NCBI RefSeq assembly: GCF_002776525.5 | Contig: NC_045441.1 | Coordinates: 65,768,650-65,832,649, forward strand | Source: Piliocolobus tephrosceles | Taxonomy: Eukaryota > Chordata > Mammalia > Primates > Cercopithecidae | Direction of reading: 5' to 3' | Length of the DNA stretch: 64,000 bases | Part shown: positions 47,742 through 59,479 of the stretch, one piece after another | Layout: every line of letters starts with the position of its first letter | How positions within the stretch are numbered: position 1 is the stretch's first letter | Notes under the pieces: model-generated | Told to the model about the DNA's origin: nothing | The model's input: only the letters and a program-made list of their open reading frames with translations | The model's database searches: none | Position numbers and translations under genes: made by a program

Positions 47742-48438
47742 ACCTAGAACTCTATGTCCACAAACCTATCTTTGAAGAATAAGAGCAAAATACATTTTAC
47801 TCATAAGAGATTTACCACTAGCTAACAAATCTACCCTAACAGAAAATCTAAAATATGTGCTTTCGGCAGAAGGAGAATATTTCCACCAAAAAGGGCCAAA
47901 ATATAAAAAGGAATAGTAAGACAAATAAGGAAAATGTTAATTAAGCCTAAATAAATAGTAAATATTTTAAAAATAAAATTAATACTATTCGTAATTGATT
48001 CCTTCTGATACACTTCACCACTGCTTTAGTTTGAGCCTCCCCTCTTAAGTGATTGGAAAATATTCCAAAATTGACACCTCAATTTGATGCTATGATAAGC
48101 ATATTTTATACTGAATAATAGTCAAAATAATCGTGCTCAGGCTAGTACAGGTATAATCTCCAAATCAAGACATGATTTTATGTTTCAGTACTTTTTTTTA
48201 CCATTATAGTTTTTCAGGGACTTGCCTTTTACAGTCTGTGTAAGTCTGACTACGGCAGAGGCTAGTAGGTTTCTCTTAGTATATATTTTTCCCTCTTTGA
48301 TAGAGACAGAGTTCCTTATTTTTAACTAGTCACACAGCCACCCAAAATGGAGCCTACATTTTTCAGTCTCCTTGGTAGTTGGTTGTAGCTCTGAAATTTA
48401 AGTTCTGGTCAAGGAAATCCATTAAAAGATAATTGGTA
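47742..48438. other. Mostly unannotated; left part of an old repeat near the end
   Basis: Nothing firm up to about 48330. From there, 'ccacccaaaatggagcctac', 'tttcagtctccttggtagtt' and 'gaaatttaagttctggtcaa' resemble an old mammalian repeat whose right part appears to continue after the THE1 LTR (48792 to ~49000). Family not named. Confidence 0.4.
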
Positions 48439-48791
48439 TGATATGGTTTGGCTGTGACCCCACCCAAATTGAATTGTAGCTCCCATAATTCCCACGTGTC
48501 ATAGGGTGGGAGGTAATTGAATTGTGGAGGCGGGTCTTTCCTGTGCTGTCCTTGGCATAAGTCTCACAAGATCTAATGGTTTTATAAAGGGGAGATCCCC
48601 TGCACGTGCTCTCTCTTGCCTGCCACCATGTAGGATGCCTCTTTGCTCATCCTTCATCTTCTGCCATGATTGTGAGGCCTCCCCAGCCGTCCGGAATTGT
48701 AGATTTAATTGAGTCCATTAAACCTCTTTCCTTTATAAATTACCCAGTCTTGGGTGTGTCTTTATTAGCAGCATGAGAACAGACTAATACA
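48439..48791 (+). mobile_element. Solitary THE1-type MaLR LTR
   Basis: A 353 bp LTR: 'tgatatggtttggctgtgac', 'tagctcccataattcccacg', 'gggaggtaattgaattgtgg', 'agatctaatggttttataaa', 'gtccattaaacctctttcct', and the end 'cagactaataca'. Flanks 'tggta' (48434-48438) and 'gggta' (48792-48796) are a 4-of-5 target duplication. The 62-codon frame inside it is not a gene. Confidence 0.96.
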
Positions 48792-49314
48792 GGGTACAAT
48801 TTCTAGGATGTGTATATAAAAGACAGGAGTGTGCTACTGACTGCCCTCCTGCTTCTCTAAGGTTGGGGTGTGGTCCTGAGCCATGCATGAGCCACCTTGG
48901 ACCCTGAGGAGGAGGCACCCCATAGAAGGCCAAGCAACAAGAGGGGAGAAGCTGGGACTTCAGACACATGCAGAGCACTTTATTATTCTTTACGCCATTG
49001 TGGGTTTTTTTTTTTTTTTTTTGGTATGTATTTTTTAACATTTTGTGGAATGTATATCCTAGATAATAAAGTGGTTATAAAAAATACATATGTTAATTTA
49101 TTGGCATACTGAAACTCATTATTGTAAACACTGTTTAAATCTTTACATTTCACTGAATATAGTGTTAACTCCTTTTTATATTGTCAATACTTCACTGATT
49201 TTCAGATGCTACTTTATATTTTAGAAGATGATGCCACGATCATGAATGCACTAGAGGAATCTGCAGGGAATGTTTTATGGTGATACTTGCATCTGTGAAG
49301 CACTTGTCCTCCAG
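48792..49314. other. Right part of old repeat, then AT-rich DNA
   Basis: 'agccaccttggaccctgagg' and 'caagcaacaagaggggagaa' near 48888-48950 probably continue the repeat left of the THE1 LTR. An 18-base T run lies at about 49005-49022. The rest is unrecognised. Confidence 0.4.
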
Positions 49315-49333
49315 AAAGAAAGCATGTACTTTA

Positions 49334-49359
49334 GCCGGGCGCGGTTCTCCACAAAAAGG

Positions 49360-49390
<31 letters not shown>

Positions 49391-49391
49391 C
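49334..49391 (+). mobile_element. 58 bp mini-Alu: Alu 5' tip joined to an A tail
   Basis: The insert consists of 'gccgggcgcgg' (the first bases of Alu), 15 bases 'ttctccacaaaaagg' that are not Alu in order, and about 28 A. A perfect 19 bp direct repeat, 'aaagaaagcatgtacttta', flanks it at 49315-49333 and 49392-49410. Perfect duplication and tail say it is young and was inserted by L1 machinery, although almost all of the Alu body is missing. Confidence 0.93.
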
Positions 49392-49410
49392 AAAGAAAGC
49401 ATGTACTTTA

Positions 49411-50946
49411 AAGGTTAAATTCCTGTGCCCTGTTCAAATGTACAGGTAACTTTAAGTAATAACAAGAAAAATAGAGAATGCTTGTTGGTTTTAGTTTTAA
49501 TAAAACTGGAATGGAGACTCAGCTAAGACAACTAACATATATAATTACTTCATTTTAACAAAGAGTACTTTGGTACTTTGACAAAAAAAAAAAGTAGCTG
49601 ATTGCTTCCTTTGTCTAGACAAAATCACTTTGTAATCTTTGTAGAGCTAGGTCTAGGAAATGATTAAGTTATACAATATTTAAGCCTAGTTTTCATGCAA
49701 CACTAATAATTCTATCACATTTTTCTTTCTTTCAGTAATTCATTTGGAATTACAATATTTGAGCCCTACATTAAGCCTGGTGTTTCATATATAAATTACT
49801 TACATTCTTATTTTAAGAAACCTGTTTCTGAATAAGCTAAATTTACAATAAGAAAATATTAACCTTTCAAGAATCTGAAAATACATATTTTATAACATAA
49901 ACTTTTATTTGATAAGATTAAATGATTATATTTCAAATATTATAAAAGTATATTAGATTTAATCATGTGGTTATATTAACTGTGCTATAGTAGATTTTTA
50001 CTTGTTAGCTATATTTTGAGTGAAGGATTAGATCTATGTTTTGTTTTTAATATTAAAATGCACTGAATAAATCAACCCATTCCATGAATAAAAATTGTTT
50101 AATTTTCTTAAGTAAAACATAATTGCATAAACATTTTAACAATCAAATACCTTCTGCTTCATTGCTAACATAAACTTGCCTTTGAGATAATTATAAACAA
50201 TACTTTAAAGCATATTACACCAAAGATTTGAAGATGAAATTAGAGTTTTCTAATTTGTTCTGCTTTGGAAGAAAGTAGATATAGGTTATAGTATTCAGTT
50301 TGTATGGCGTAATTGTGTAATGATGATTACATATCTGTTACAGAATATCATCAAAAACCTATGAGTAATAACCTTTGTATCTTCTACTGTGGGCATAATG
50401 GAGGCTGACATTGTGAAGTTTATGGAAATACGTGAAAGGTGAAAAGTAATTTACTCTAAAATAAGGTAAACATAAAATTTATTTTTCCTTTAAAGCACTA
50501 GAGTTTAAAGGGTTAAAAATACCAAAAATACAGTAAAAACAATTACCCATAATACTACTATCTTAAGATAGTAATCATTAATATCTTGATATATTTCTAT
50601 TCTGTTGTTTACTTTGAACATATAAGCTTATATATCTACATACCTATATATTTATGAAAATCGTGAATATTTATTGTATTCATACTATGAGACAGTATTT
50701 TCATTTATTTTAAATATCTTTTTAAATAACTGTGTGCTATTTTATTTTATAGGATTTTTATAATCGTTCTTCATTTTGTAGGCATTCAGGAAGCAATTAC
50801 CTTTTCAAATACTAATAGGAAACAAGTTGAAAATGGCAAGTAAGACATAATACATTTATTTACCATTTTACCTCATCTTTTTTCAAAAATATAGGGCAAT
50901 AGGCAGGTAATATTTTGACGCTATTGATGAAAATAAAGTTAAGCCA
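49411..50946. other. AT-rich unannotated stretch
   Basis: No gene or repeat family recognised. Confidence 0.45.
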
Positions 50947-51264
50947 GCCAGGCGTGGTGGGTCACGCCTGTAATCCCAGCACTTTGGGAGGCTGAGGCAG
51001 GTGGAACATGAGGTCAGGAGATGGAGACCATTCTGACTAACAAGGTGAAATCCCATTTCTACTAAAAATACAAAAAATTAGCCAGGTGTGGTGGCGGGCG
51101 CCTGTAGTACCAGCTACTTGGGAAGCTGAGGCAGGAGAATGGTGTGAACCCGGGAAGCGGAGCTTGCAGTGAGCTGAGATCTCGCCACTGCACTCCAGCC
51201 TGGACAACAGAGCGAGACTCCATCTCAAAAATAATAATAATAATAATAATTTTAAAAAAGGAAC
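50947..51264 (+). mobile_element. AluY with (AAT)n tail
   Basis: Full Alu with Y-type wording ('gagatggagaccattctgac', 'ggagcttgcagtgagctgag') and a TAA-repeat tail. The target-site duplication 'gttaagcca' lies at 50938-50946 and 51265-51273. The 103-codon antisense frame is an Alu artefact. Confidence 0.95.
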
Positions 51265-51273
51265 GTTAAGCCA

Positions 51274-53190
51274 CTTGTTCTGCCTCCATTGGAAATCAGA
51301 CACAGACATAATTCCTAACACCAGTATGTATACAGAACATCTTGACATTTAAATGGTGATGTAATTAAAACTTTGTAGCCTGCTGTAAAGCAGCAAGTGC
51401 AGACAGTCATGTTAAATATCATTACAACTGAAGAAGTGCAGCTAGAGGTAAATATAATGCACTTTGGAAGCATTTATTGTTCCTGACTAAAAATGTGCAT
51501 GCACATACTTAAGTATTATTTAAACATGTTAAGGTGTTAAGGAATTCTGAAAATTCCTCTTGACACATCTCTTTTGATTTATTTTTCTCATTTACATTTC
51601 TTATGCTTTTCTGAGTAACAGGTAAACAAACACTTGAGATATTTAATTACTATTTTTTAATTTAATTTTTCAGTTTCTACTCTGTCAAAAAGATTGAGAA
51701 AAGTATCCTACTATTTAAGTAATTAAAACATCATTATTCTATATAAATCAAAGATTATATGATGCTATTGAAAAAAGTCAGACCTGTGGATTTTTTTTGG
51801 ATTATCTTATAAAATGTTTGACTGAATATATTAGGCATTATTCATCTGCCTAATAACACCAATGTTAGCTAAGTTTCTAGACTTAAGAAAAAAAACCCCA
51901 TAGAATCTAATTGCCTTTCTGGTCTGACAAGTTTGTGCATTTGAAAGACACACATTTGTAAATATGATATTCAAATTTAACACTGATATGTATCATTTTA
52001 TAGTGGCCAACTAGTAAAAATTTAAAATAGTTCAATAAATCAATGATTGTCAACAACACCAAATATATGTGTTGTGATAATTTGTTTATACCTTAAAGAT
52101 TCCTATTGAAATGTATAATTTTCAATGCATGCTACTTATAAGTTTTTAAGATGTACAATGTACTGGCTTTCTAATTCCTGAGCAATCTATCCTATTTGAG
52201 CATTCACAAAATGATTAGTACAGGAATAGCGTTGTTCACAATGATTAAAGCTATTTTCAAAATCTTACCATCATTCCTTCCATTCTAAGAAAACATGAAG
52301 TTTTAATGAGCAAGCTGTTCTATAGCGTCAGAAACTATTGCTGCATTTGTTTTACATGTGTTTTAAGTAAAACAAAAACAAAAACAAAAACAAAACAAGC
52401 AAACAAACAAAAAACTTCAGTGCCAACTCCATCTGTTCATCTTGTTTCACTGAATGGAAATACATTTTTAAATATTTCTGAATATACCCATAGTACCAAA
52501 CACCAAATATTTGAAGTGTAAATATTTACTTATTATTGTCCAAAATGCCTTTTACTGTTAAAGTACTTCTGAGTTTACTACAGTCTGCAAGTTCAGTTAG
52601 TTAGATGTTGGCATCCAGTGGGTCATGCCATGTTTATGGTAAAGGGAAGGAATTTGAGAAGGGATAGGTAAGAAATCTAGCCATATCTATTGGGTAGACA
52701 AATTGAGCACCACCTCAGCGTGTCACATTTGTTAGGGCAATAATAGCGTGTTGGTCCATCAGATTTACAATGCATGATGTCAGGGGTTTCTGTGGAGTGG
52801 TCTGTATGTATAAGCCTAGTTTGGTGTATTTAACCAAATTAATTTTTATTCATTATTGCTTTAATTTCTTGGAGCTCAGTCTCAAACGCCTGAATGAAAC
52901 TTTTTCTACATTTTATGGCAAATGTTTATACTTTTGATATTATATTTTTATAATTTATATTTGATTTCCTATAGCTAATATATAGTTTATAACCTTATTT
53001 TTGCCAAGTGCAATTCTCCTTTTTTTGTCCAGTTTTACTTCTTCTTAGCCTGAAACTCTACTTGTATTCTATTTCCTACCATTATAAGGTTCTAGCATAT
53101 TTAATTTATTCTATACATTGTATTTGTATATGGTTGTATTAAATGCTGACTAATGTCAAGAAAGTGAATCGATGCTAACTTACATACTGT
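51274..53190. other. AT-rich unannotated stretch
   Basis: Nothing recognised except an (AAAAC)n patch near 52368-52413. Confidence 0.45.
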
Positions 53191-53266
53191 ATTATTATTA
53201 TTATTATTATTTGCCTTTTGAGACAGGGTCTAGCAGCTTTGTAGCCCAGGCTGGAGTGCAGTGGTA
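53191..53266 (-). mobile_element. 5'-truncated Alu, antisense, with (ATT)n tail
   Basis: An (ATT)n run at 53191-53212 stands for the tail. It is followed by 'gagacagggtc' and 'gcccaggctggagtgcagtg', the last ~55 bp of an antisense Alu. The rest of the Alu is absent. Confidence 0.85.
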
Positions 53267-53267
53267 C

Positions 53268-54120
53268 AAAGGAATATATTGGTAAGAAATTTGGCACAAT
53301 CTCGTAAGATTAATCATTCATATACCAAATGATCCAGCAATTCTATTTCAATATGTACCAACTCCTTGCCCCTAAACAACTCTAATACCTGACCATCAAA
53401 AGAAAAAAAAAATCTATAATGTCACTACCAAGAGTAAAAATTTGAGAGCTAACTGATGAGAACTCACGAACACAAAGAAGGGGACAACAGACACTGGGGC
53501 CTACTTAAGTATGGAGAGTGGGAGGAGAGAGAGGAGCAGAACAAATAACTAATGAGTACTAGGCTTAGTACCTGGGAGACAAAATAATCTGTACAACAAA
53601 CCTCCATGACATGAGTGTACCTATGTAACAAACCTGCACACATCCCCCAGAACCTAAAATAAAAGTTAAAGAAAGAATAAAATGTTGGAATCAATTAAAA
53701 GCCCCCTTTTCAGGAGAATACTATAAGCAGTGAAAAATGAATGAACAACTACATATACCAAATATGGATGAAATGTAGAAATAATTGTCCGTGGATAAAG
53801 CAAGTCAAAGATGACATTGTTCACCATAATACCATTTTAGAGAACTCAGAAACAAAGTTAAAAGCATCTGTTACCTGGAGTTACATATTTTATGTGATAA
53901 GAATAATAACATGGCAAGTGGGTGAAAAATTAAAATTCCAGAAAGTGGTTAATTGGTTGAGAGTAGGAAGAAGAGCAGATAGGAAGACACAGATAGAAAT
54001 TTAGGTGTCAGGAATGCTCTAGATCTTAATTTGGGTAGTTAGTTCAGGGAGGTTATTTATTTTATTATTAAGCTTTATAAGTTACTTATGTGATATATTT
54101 AATATATATAAATATACGTA
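53268..54120 (+). mobile_element. Old L1M 3' end, split by a younger L1 3' end
   Basis: Left part: 'ataccaaatgatccagcaat'. Right part after the insert: 'ggagaatactataagcagtg', then 'atgctctagatcttaatttg', in L1M ORF2-to-3' UTR order. The frame at 53741-54004 is in this 3' UTR and is not a gene. Confidence 0.62.
53448..53688 (+). mobile_element. 5'-truncated L1PA/L1PB 3' end
   Basis: Starts 'aactgatgagaactcacgaa', contains 'gacactggggcctacttaag' and 'acaaaataatctgtacaaca', and ends 'aaaataaaagttaaagaaag'. The sequence is far closer to primate L1 3' UTRs than the surrounding L1M, so it is a later insertion. Confidence 0.88.
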
Positions 54121-55149
54121 ATGTTTATAATGTGTCAAATATTACCTAATAACGTTGTTAAGAACTAAATGAAAAAGTCAATTTATAATTTTTGAGAATT
54201 TTATTTCTAGACTCAGGCCTTACATTTACTGTATTATGCAAAGTCTCCATGGGCATTTTGTCTTCATTCAAAAAGATTTAATTTTCTATTGATCAACCTT
54301 ATTAAAGCTAATTGATATGTTACCATCTCAGGCTATACATTATTTGTGAATGGGTAAGTATTGAAGCATTGGTATTTAGATAACGGTTTATTAGGCTTCT
54401 CTCAGCTTAATTGACTCTTGGTTGTATGTGCTGCTATGTAGTGCCTAGAAATACAGACAGTTTTAAATGCTTTCAGGTTATTTTATGTATTTTTGGATAG
54501 GATATTTTTCTCACATAGATAATTGAAATCTTATTTTATATCACTAAACTTGATGAATACTGATTCAGCAGATCATTGTTTCAGAATACAAACAATATTT
54601 GAGATGTCAGGATTATGATTTAGCCTGTCCAAGTGGCACAGTTGAATTTAATTACATTACATGCTTTGTGTTTAACTCTACCTAAATCATCCAGGAGAGA
54701 GTAAAGTCATGAAACTTATACAAAATGTACCTCGCCATTACTTTCTAACTTCAATTGCACAAAGTTTTTCTGAACATAAGAGAATGAAACAAAGTGCCCT
54801 GGCTCCAGGACTTTGGAAAGGAACGGGTTCAGAATAAGTAACAGTTATGCAAGGTAAAGGTACCAATAATAGATGTACTAAAAAAAGGAAATGTCATCCA
54901 AGAGGGGAGGGCAATTCTAACTTTTTGAGGGGCTGGTGAGATAGTGAATGGAGGAACAAGAGAGCTTAGCTAGATTTGAAGTGGGTGTACAGTATTATCT
55001 GGGGGGAAAGAGAAGATAATAGCCTTTGAGGGCCAGGATATGGCTTAAGCAAAGGGCTGGAAAGTGTTGTGGACTCAGAAGTGATGAGGGGACTGCTGTT
55101 CTCATCAAACAATAGAGCAGGGAGAGCAGTTGTTTCAATTAAAGCCTTC
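54121..55149. other. AT-rich unannotated stretch
   Basis: Nothing recognised. Confidence 0.45.
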
Positions 55150-55590
55150 TATATTGTTTCATTGCCTCTTTCCTCATCTCCACCCTCTCTCTCCTCCTTA
55201 ACCTATCATTCTGCTCTTTTAAATGTACTTTTAGTCATTTCACTCCCCAGCTTAAAAACATTCACTGACATTCCCTTACATATGATGACATTTATTCTGG
55301 GGCTTGAACTCAAGGTTCTCCTCAACATGATCATAATAGTTCTTGCGAATCATCATTCCTACTAATCTTCCGCTATAAAACTCTTTCATGAAAAAAATGA
55401 ACCCATCCATTAACTTCCATGTTTGGTTTGTATGCTGGTCTGCACTTGATTGTACACGTTCACCTCGACCACCACTGCATCACAACCTTTGCCATCTGTT
55501 TCAGGATTCCTATCAAGCCCTCCTTCCTCTAAAACTTTCCCCAAATCCCTGAGGAACAATTTATTCTTCAACATTCTCTACAGTACTGAA
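55150..55590 (+). repeat. Possible L2-type LINE fragment
   Basis: 'agtcatttcactccccagct' with 'aaaacattcactgacattcc' and the later C/T-rich 'tccttcctctaaaactttcc' follow L2 3' order loosely. The 98-codon frame at 55069-55365 crosses its edge and has no recognised domain. Confidence 0.45.
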
Positions 55591-56268
55591 AGTACAACAC
55601 TAAACTAAATGTTAGCGATTTGAATAACAGAAATCAAAGAACTACGGACAGGGAAAAATAAATAAAAATAAAAGAGAAATATTCATGACTGAAGAAAATA
55701 CGTTAACAGATAAAAAGTAACCAGGAACTTCCCAGGAAAATGCATAAAAAATTGTTCCAGTATACATCATTCAGAAGTTTCTGCACTGCACTGTTGAAAA
55801 GAATATGCAACGCTTTCTAGAGATACAAGTCACTGACAAATGTGTAAGAAATATCAGAAACCATGAATACTTAAAGGCTATGGAAGAAGGCTTTCAAATT
55901 CTAAGAGAAAATAATTTTGAACATAGGCTTCTATAGTCAGAAAATGCACAACCAACTGTGGAATGTAAATAAATAAATCACTCTCAGATACAGAAGACCA
56001 GAGAATCTTACATTCTGTGGAGTATCTTATTGGCATCTTATGAAAACAGGATTTGGCAAGCCAAAGAATTAAACTAAAGAACAGGAAGTCATGGAATCTA
56101 GAGAACAGTCTTTAGGCTAGAATTTCAGTGTAGACAAACCTCTGTAGGATACCTGTATAGCACATCTAGATGGTAAACCATCCCACAGGAGGATTCTGGA
56201 GGGGGAGAACTTGATAAGAGATAGGTAGTGGAAGAAAATAAAACCAAGAGACTCTTAAAACAAATACG

Positions 56269-56301
<33 letters not shown>

Positions 56302-56749
56302 ATTACACAACAATAAAGGCGGTCCTATTAGGAATTAATTGCTTTCATATAGAGCAAACAAAATATGGCATAAAACAATTAGGAACTGTAAGAAAACACA
56401 TTATTTTTCCTTCATGCAGGGAACTTCAATTCTCAGGTGATCCAGAGACTGAGATTATGGACCCAATGGAGAAGGAACATAATCCCAACACACTATTAGT
56501 GACAGAATGGAATCTGAGTAATAATGTAAATGCTCCTTTAAAAAAATTACAGATTTTAGAGTCAACCAATGCTAAAGCAATGATGACTCAACTGCAGAAG
56601 GGAATGTGGGTGTACATACCATCATTATATAAATGGAATAGTGCAACTGACAGTAATTAGGAAATAAAAAGCAGGGAGGAAAGGTCTAAGAAAGGGTAGC
56701 GGTGCTTGTAGCCCTTTTTTACAATGTGACACATCAAGATATGATATTA
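55591..56749. other. A-rich stretch, possibly degenerate LINE
   Basis: A-rich on the + strand with a LINE-like texture, but nothing could be aligned confidently by eye. The 67-codon frame at 56457-56660 is hydrophilic and unrecognised. Confidence 0.35.
56266..56302. repeat. (CG)n/(CA)n alternating purine-pyrimidine run
   Basis: ACGCACGCGCGCG followed by CA repeats. Strict alternation over ~37 bp is a Z-DNA-prone composition. On the minus strand it produces a run of V/C codons. Confidence 0.92.
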
Positions 56750-57070
56750 GGACACTTGCAGTGTCTCATGCCTGTAATCCCAGCACTTTGGGAGGCCGAG
56801 GCAGGTAGATCACTTGAGGTCAGGAGTTTGAAACCAGTCTGACCAACATGGAGAAACCCTGTCTCTACTAAAAATACTAAATTAGTCTGGCATGGTGGCA
56901 CATGCCTGTAATCCCAGCTACCAGGCGGGCTGAGGCAGGACAATCACTTGAACCCAGGAGGCAGAGGTTGCAGTAAACAGATCACACCATTGCACTGCAG
57001 CCTGGGCAGCAAGAGTGAAACTCCGTCTCAAAAAATAAACAAAACAAAACAAAAAAAAAAAAAAAGAAAA
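56750..57070 (+). mobile_element. Alu (AluS-type)
   Basis: Full dimeric Alu with a diverged head ('ggacacttgcagtgtctcat') and an A-rich tail containing AAAAC units. A target-site duplication around 'gatatgatatta' / 'aaatatataacatta' is weak. Confidence 0.93.
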
Positions 57071-57845
57071 GAAATATATAACATTAAATGTTGAGAATAA
57101 AACATAGTTGTTTCATTACACGACTGAAAAATATGAAATTTTAAAAATGAACATTTAAAATAATAAGTAGCAAGTATTTGAAGAAAGACAGCCGGAACAA
57201 GGGGAAGTAAAAGGAAAAAAACGTACTCACCTTTCCTATGGGAATATTAATGCATTTGTTTAAAGTTGGCATATTGTCTAAAATTGACATATTAAGAAAT
57301 AGAGGAATAAGCAGATTACCTGGAAATAAAAAGATGAATACCAGAAGAAATTAAAACAGAAACAATTTAAGAGTTCTCTGAGGAACAGGACGTTGGTATC
57401 AGATATAATTTCTTCTTATCCTAAGATTTTTATTATTTGATATACTACTATATTAATGAATATTTATAAAACTATAGATTTTTACAGCAGTATTATGTGA
57501 TATAAATATGCAGTTTTTTTATTAAAAAACCCTTTACATTCATTTTCTAAGCTAGCCTGTTTCCAAATATTGAAGACAAACTCATAAAGTCAAAATATAT
57601 GGCTGTTTCATTTATTATGGCAAATGTTACAGCCATGAAGACAAGTCAGTGGATGCTAATTTGAGAGGCGATGTTCTCCACATTTAGATGGGGGTGGATA
57701 CCTTGAACAGAGAGGCAGTTCAAAGATTCTCTTCAGCTTCGATAGCTTTCTGGGTTCCATTTTCATAATGAATCTTTGTTATCATGCTAAAAAATTATCT
57801 TAACTACCAGTTTGGTAGAAAAAATTATAGGCACACGTATATACA
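57071..57845. other. Unannotated stretch
   Basis: Nothing recognised. Confidence 0.45.
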
Positions 57846-57930
57846 ACACACACACACACACACACAAACACACTAACTCTAGTTAGTGTTAAACTAGAGT
57901 TATTAATTTTAACTAATTAAAATTAATAAA
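57846..57930. repeat. (CA)n run followed by two small palindromes
   Basis: CA repeats at about 57846-57866. Next come 11 bp inverted arms at 57874-57884 and 57892-57902 ('taactctagtt' / 'aactagagtta'), then an AT-only palindrome 'attaatttta...taaaattaat' starting at about 57902. Confidence 0.85.
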
Positions 57931-58324
57931 TAAATTTGATTAGCTCTGCTATTCTCCACTTATATGCATATACTTGAAAATATATATTATATATGTTACA
58001 TATGATATATATATAATTTAAAATTTACTTATGTAAGAATAATTTAATCCTGGAATCAGATGGATAGTAATTTAGTTTTTTTAATAGCTGTAATCTTGAA
58101 ATAAGGAGAGTTATCATGAAGTGATATATTCACTGAAAATATGTGAATGTCATTCATGTGTAAACTAGAAGTTTCCACTGTTGACTTCATTAGATTTAAT
58201 TCCCTAGTCACATTGCGTTAGCTCTCAGTTATGTGTATGTGAAGTGTTTTGCTGAAAATCTTTTATGTTCCCCAATTTCACTATCAAACTGCTTTCTTTC
58301 CCTTTCTTCCTCAAAAACCCCCAC
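57931..58324. other. AT-rich unannotated stretch
   Basis: Includes TA-rich low complexity at about 57979-58020. Nothing else recognised. Confidence 0.45.
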
Positions 58325-59046
58325 TCCACTATTCACAACACCAAAAGAATGGAATCAACTTAAATGTCCATCAATGGTAGACTAGATAAAGAAAATGTGG
58401 TACATATAACCATGGGATACTACATAGCCATAAAAAAGAAAGAAATAATGTCCTTTGGAGCAACATGGATGGAGCTGGCAGTTAATATCCTAAGCCAACT
58501 AATTAAGGAAGAGAAAACCAAATTCCACAGGTTCTCCCTTTTAAGTGGGAGCTAAACTTTGGGTGCACATGGGCAAAAAGAAGGGAACAACTGACACCAG
58601 GGCCTACTTGAGGGTGGAGGGTGGGAAGAGAGTGAGGATTGAAAATATCTATTGCAGTGTATTGCATAAGCTCAGGAGTTTGAGACCAGCCTGGGCAACA
58701 TGGCGAAATCCCATTTCTACAAAAAAAAAAAAAAAAAAAAAAATTAGCCGGGCATAGTGGTGCACACCTGTGGTCCCAGTTACTCAGGAGGCTAAGGTGG
58801 GAGGATCACTTGAGCTCAGGAGGTGAAGGTTGCAGTGAGCCAAAATCATGCTTCTGTACTCCAGCCTGGGTGAGAGAGTCAGACCTGTCTCAGAAAAGAA
58901 AAAATAAAATAAAATACCTATTAGGTAGTACACTTATTATCTGGGTGATAAAATAATCTGTACAGCAAACCCCTGTGACATGCAATCTACCCATGTAGAA
59001 AACCAGCACATGTATCTCCTAACATAAAATAAAAGTTAAAAAATTA
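58325..59046 (+). mobile_element. 5'-truncated L1 (L1PA/L1PB) 3' end, containing an Alu
   Basis: ORF2 C-terminus ('actattcacaacaccaaaag', 'taaagaaaatgtggtacata', 'aacatggatggagctggcag') continues into the 3' UTR ('acaccagggcctacttgagg'). After the Alu the 3' UTR resumes ('atctgggtgataaaataatc') and ends 'ataaaataaaagttaaaaaa'. Frames at 58364-58757 are relics. Confidence 0.93.
58654..58910 (+). mobile_element. 5'-truncated Alu inside L1
   Basis: Begins part-way into the left monomer ('attgcataagctcaggag') and has the full right monomer and an AAAAT tail. The target-site duplication is 'aaaatatctatt' at 58642-58653 and 'aaaatacctatt' at 58911-58922. Confidence 0.93.
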
Positions 59047-59479
59047 TGTTCTCAAACTCTCAACTGTATTTATGACATAGGGAACGTAACAGAAAGGTGT
59101 GCAAAAGTTTATGTGCTTAAGAACTGGAAAAATTGTCAGAAACAGTTTATTTGGGGAAAGAAGCCAGTTTGGAGGCAATGATGAGGTGTTCGGTTTTAGA
59201 TCCACGTCATTCGAAGTGTTGGTGTGCTGTGTGAGTGAACACTTGGCTGGCAGAACAACTAACTTGTGTCGCTGCTGGAAGTTCTCACCCTCACCTGGGT
59301 TGTGTTAATGTTGGATTCTGCGGTAACAAAGGCAAAACAGTTACTAATTTAGTTTTTGGGATTATAGCCTTGATGATGTCACCTTTCCTATGTATCACCA
59401 TCCTCTGCCTAGCTTCAATTGTTTAAGTCCACTTTTATACTTCAAAAAAAAAAAAAAAATCCCAGCTCCTTTGACCCAT
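59047..59479. other. Unannotated stretch
   Basis: Two overlapping + frames of 63-69 codons at 59099-59426 have no recognised domain. A short A run lies near 59443-59459. Confidence 0.4.

Noticed and set aside
56457..56660. 67-codon frame as a possible small gene or processed pseudogene
   Set aside because: No recognisable protein and no poly-A or target duplication around it.
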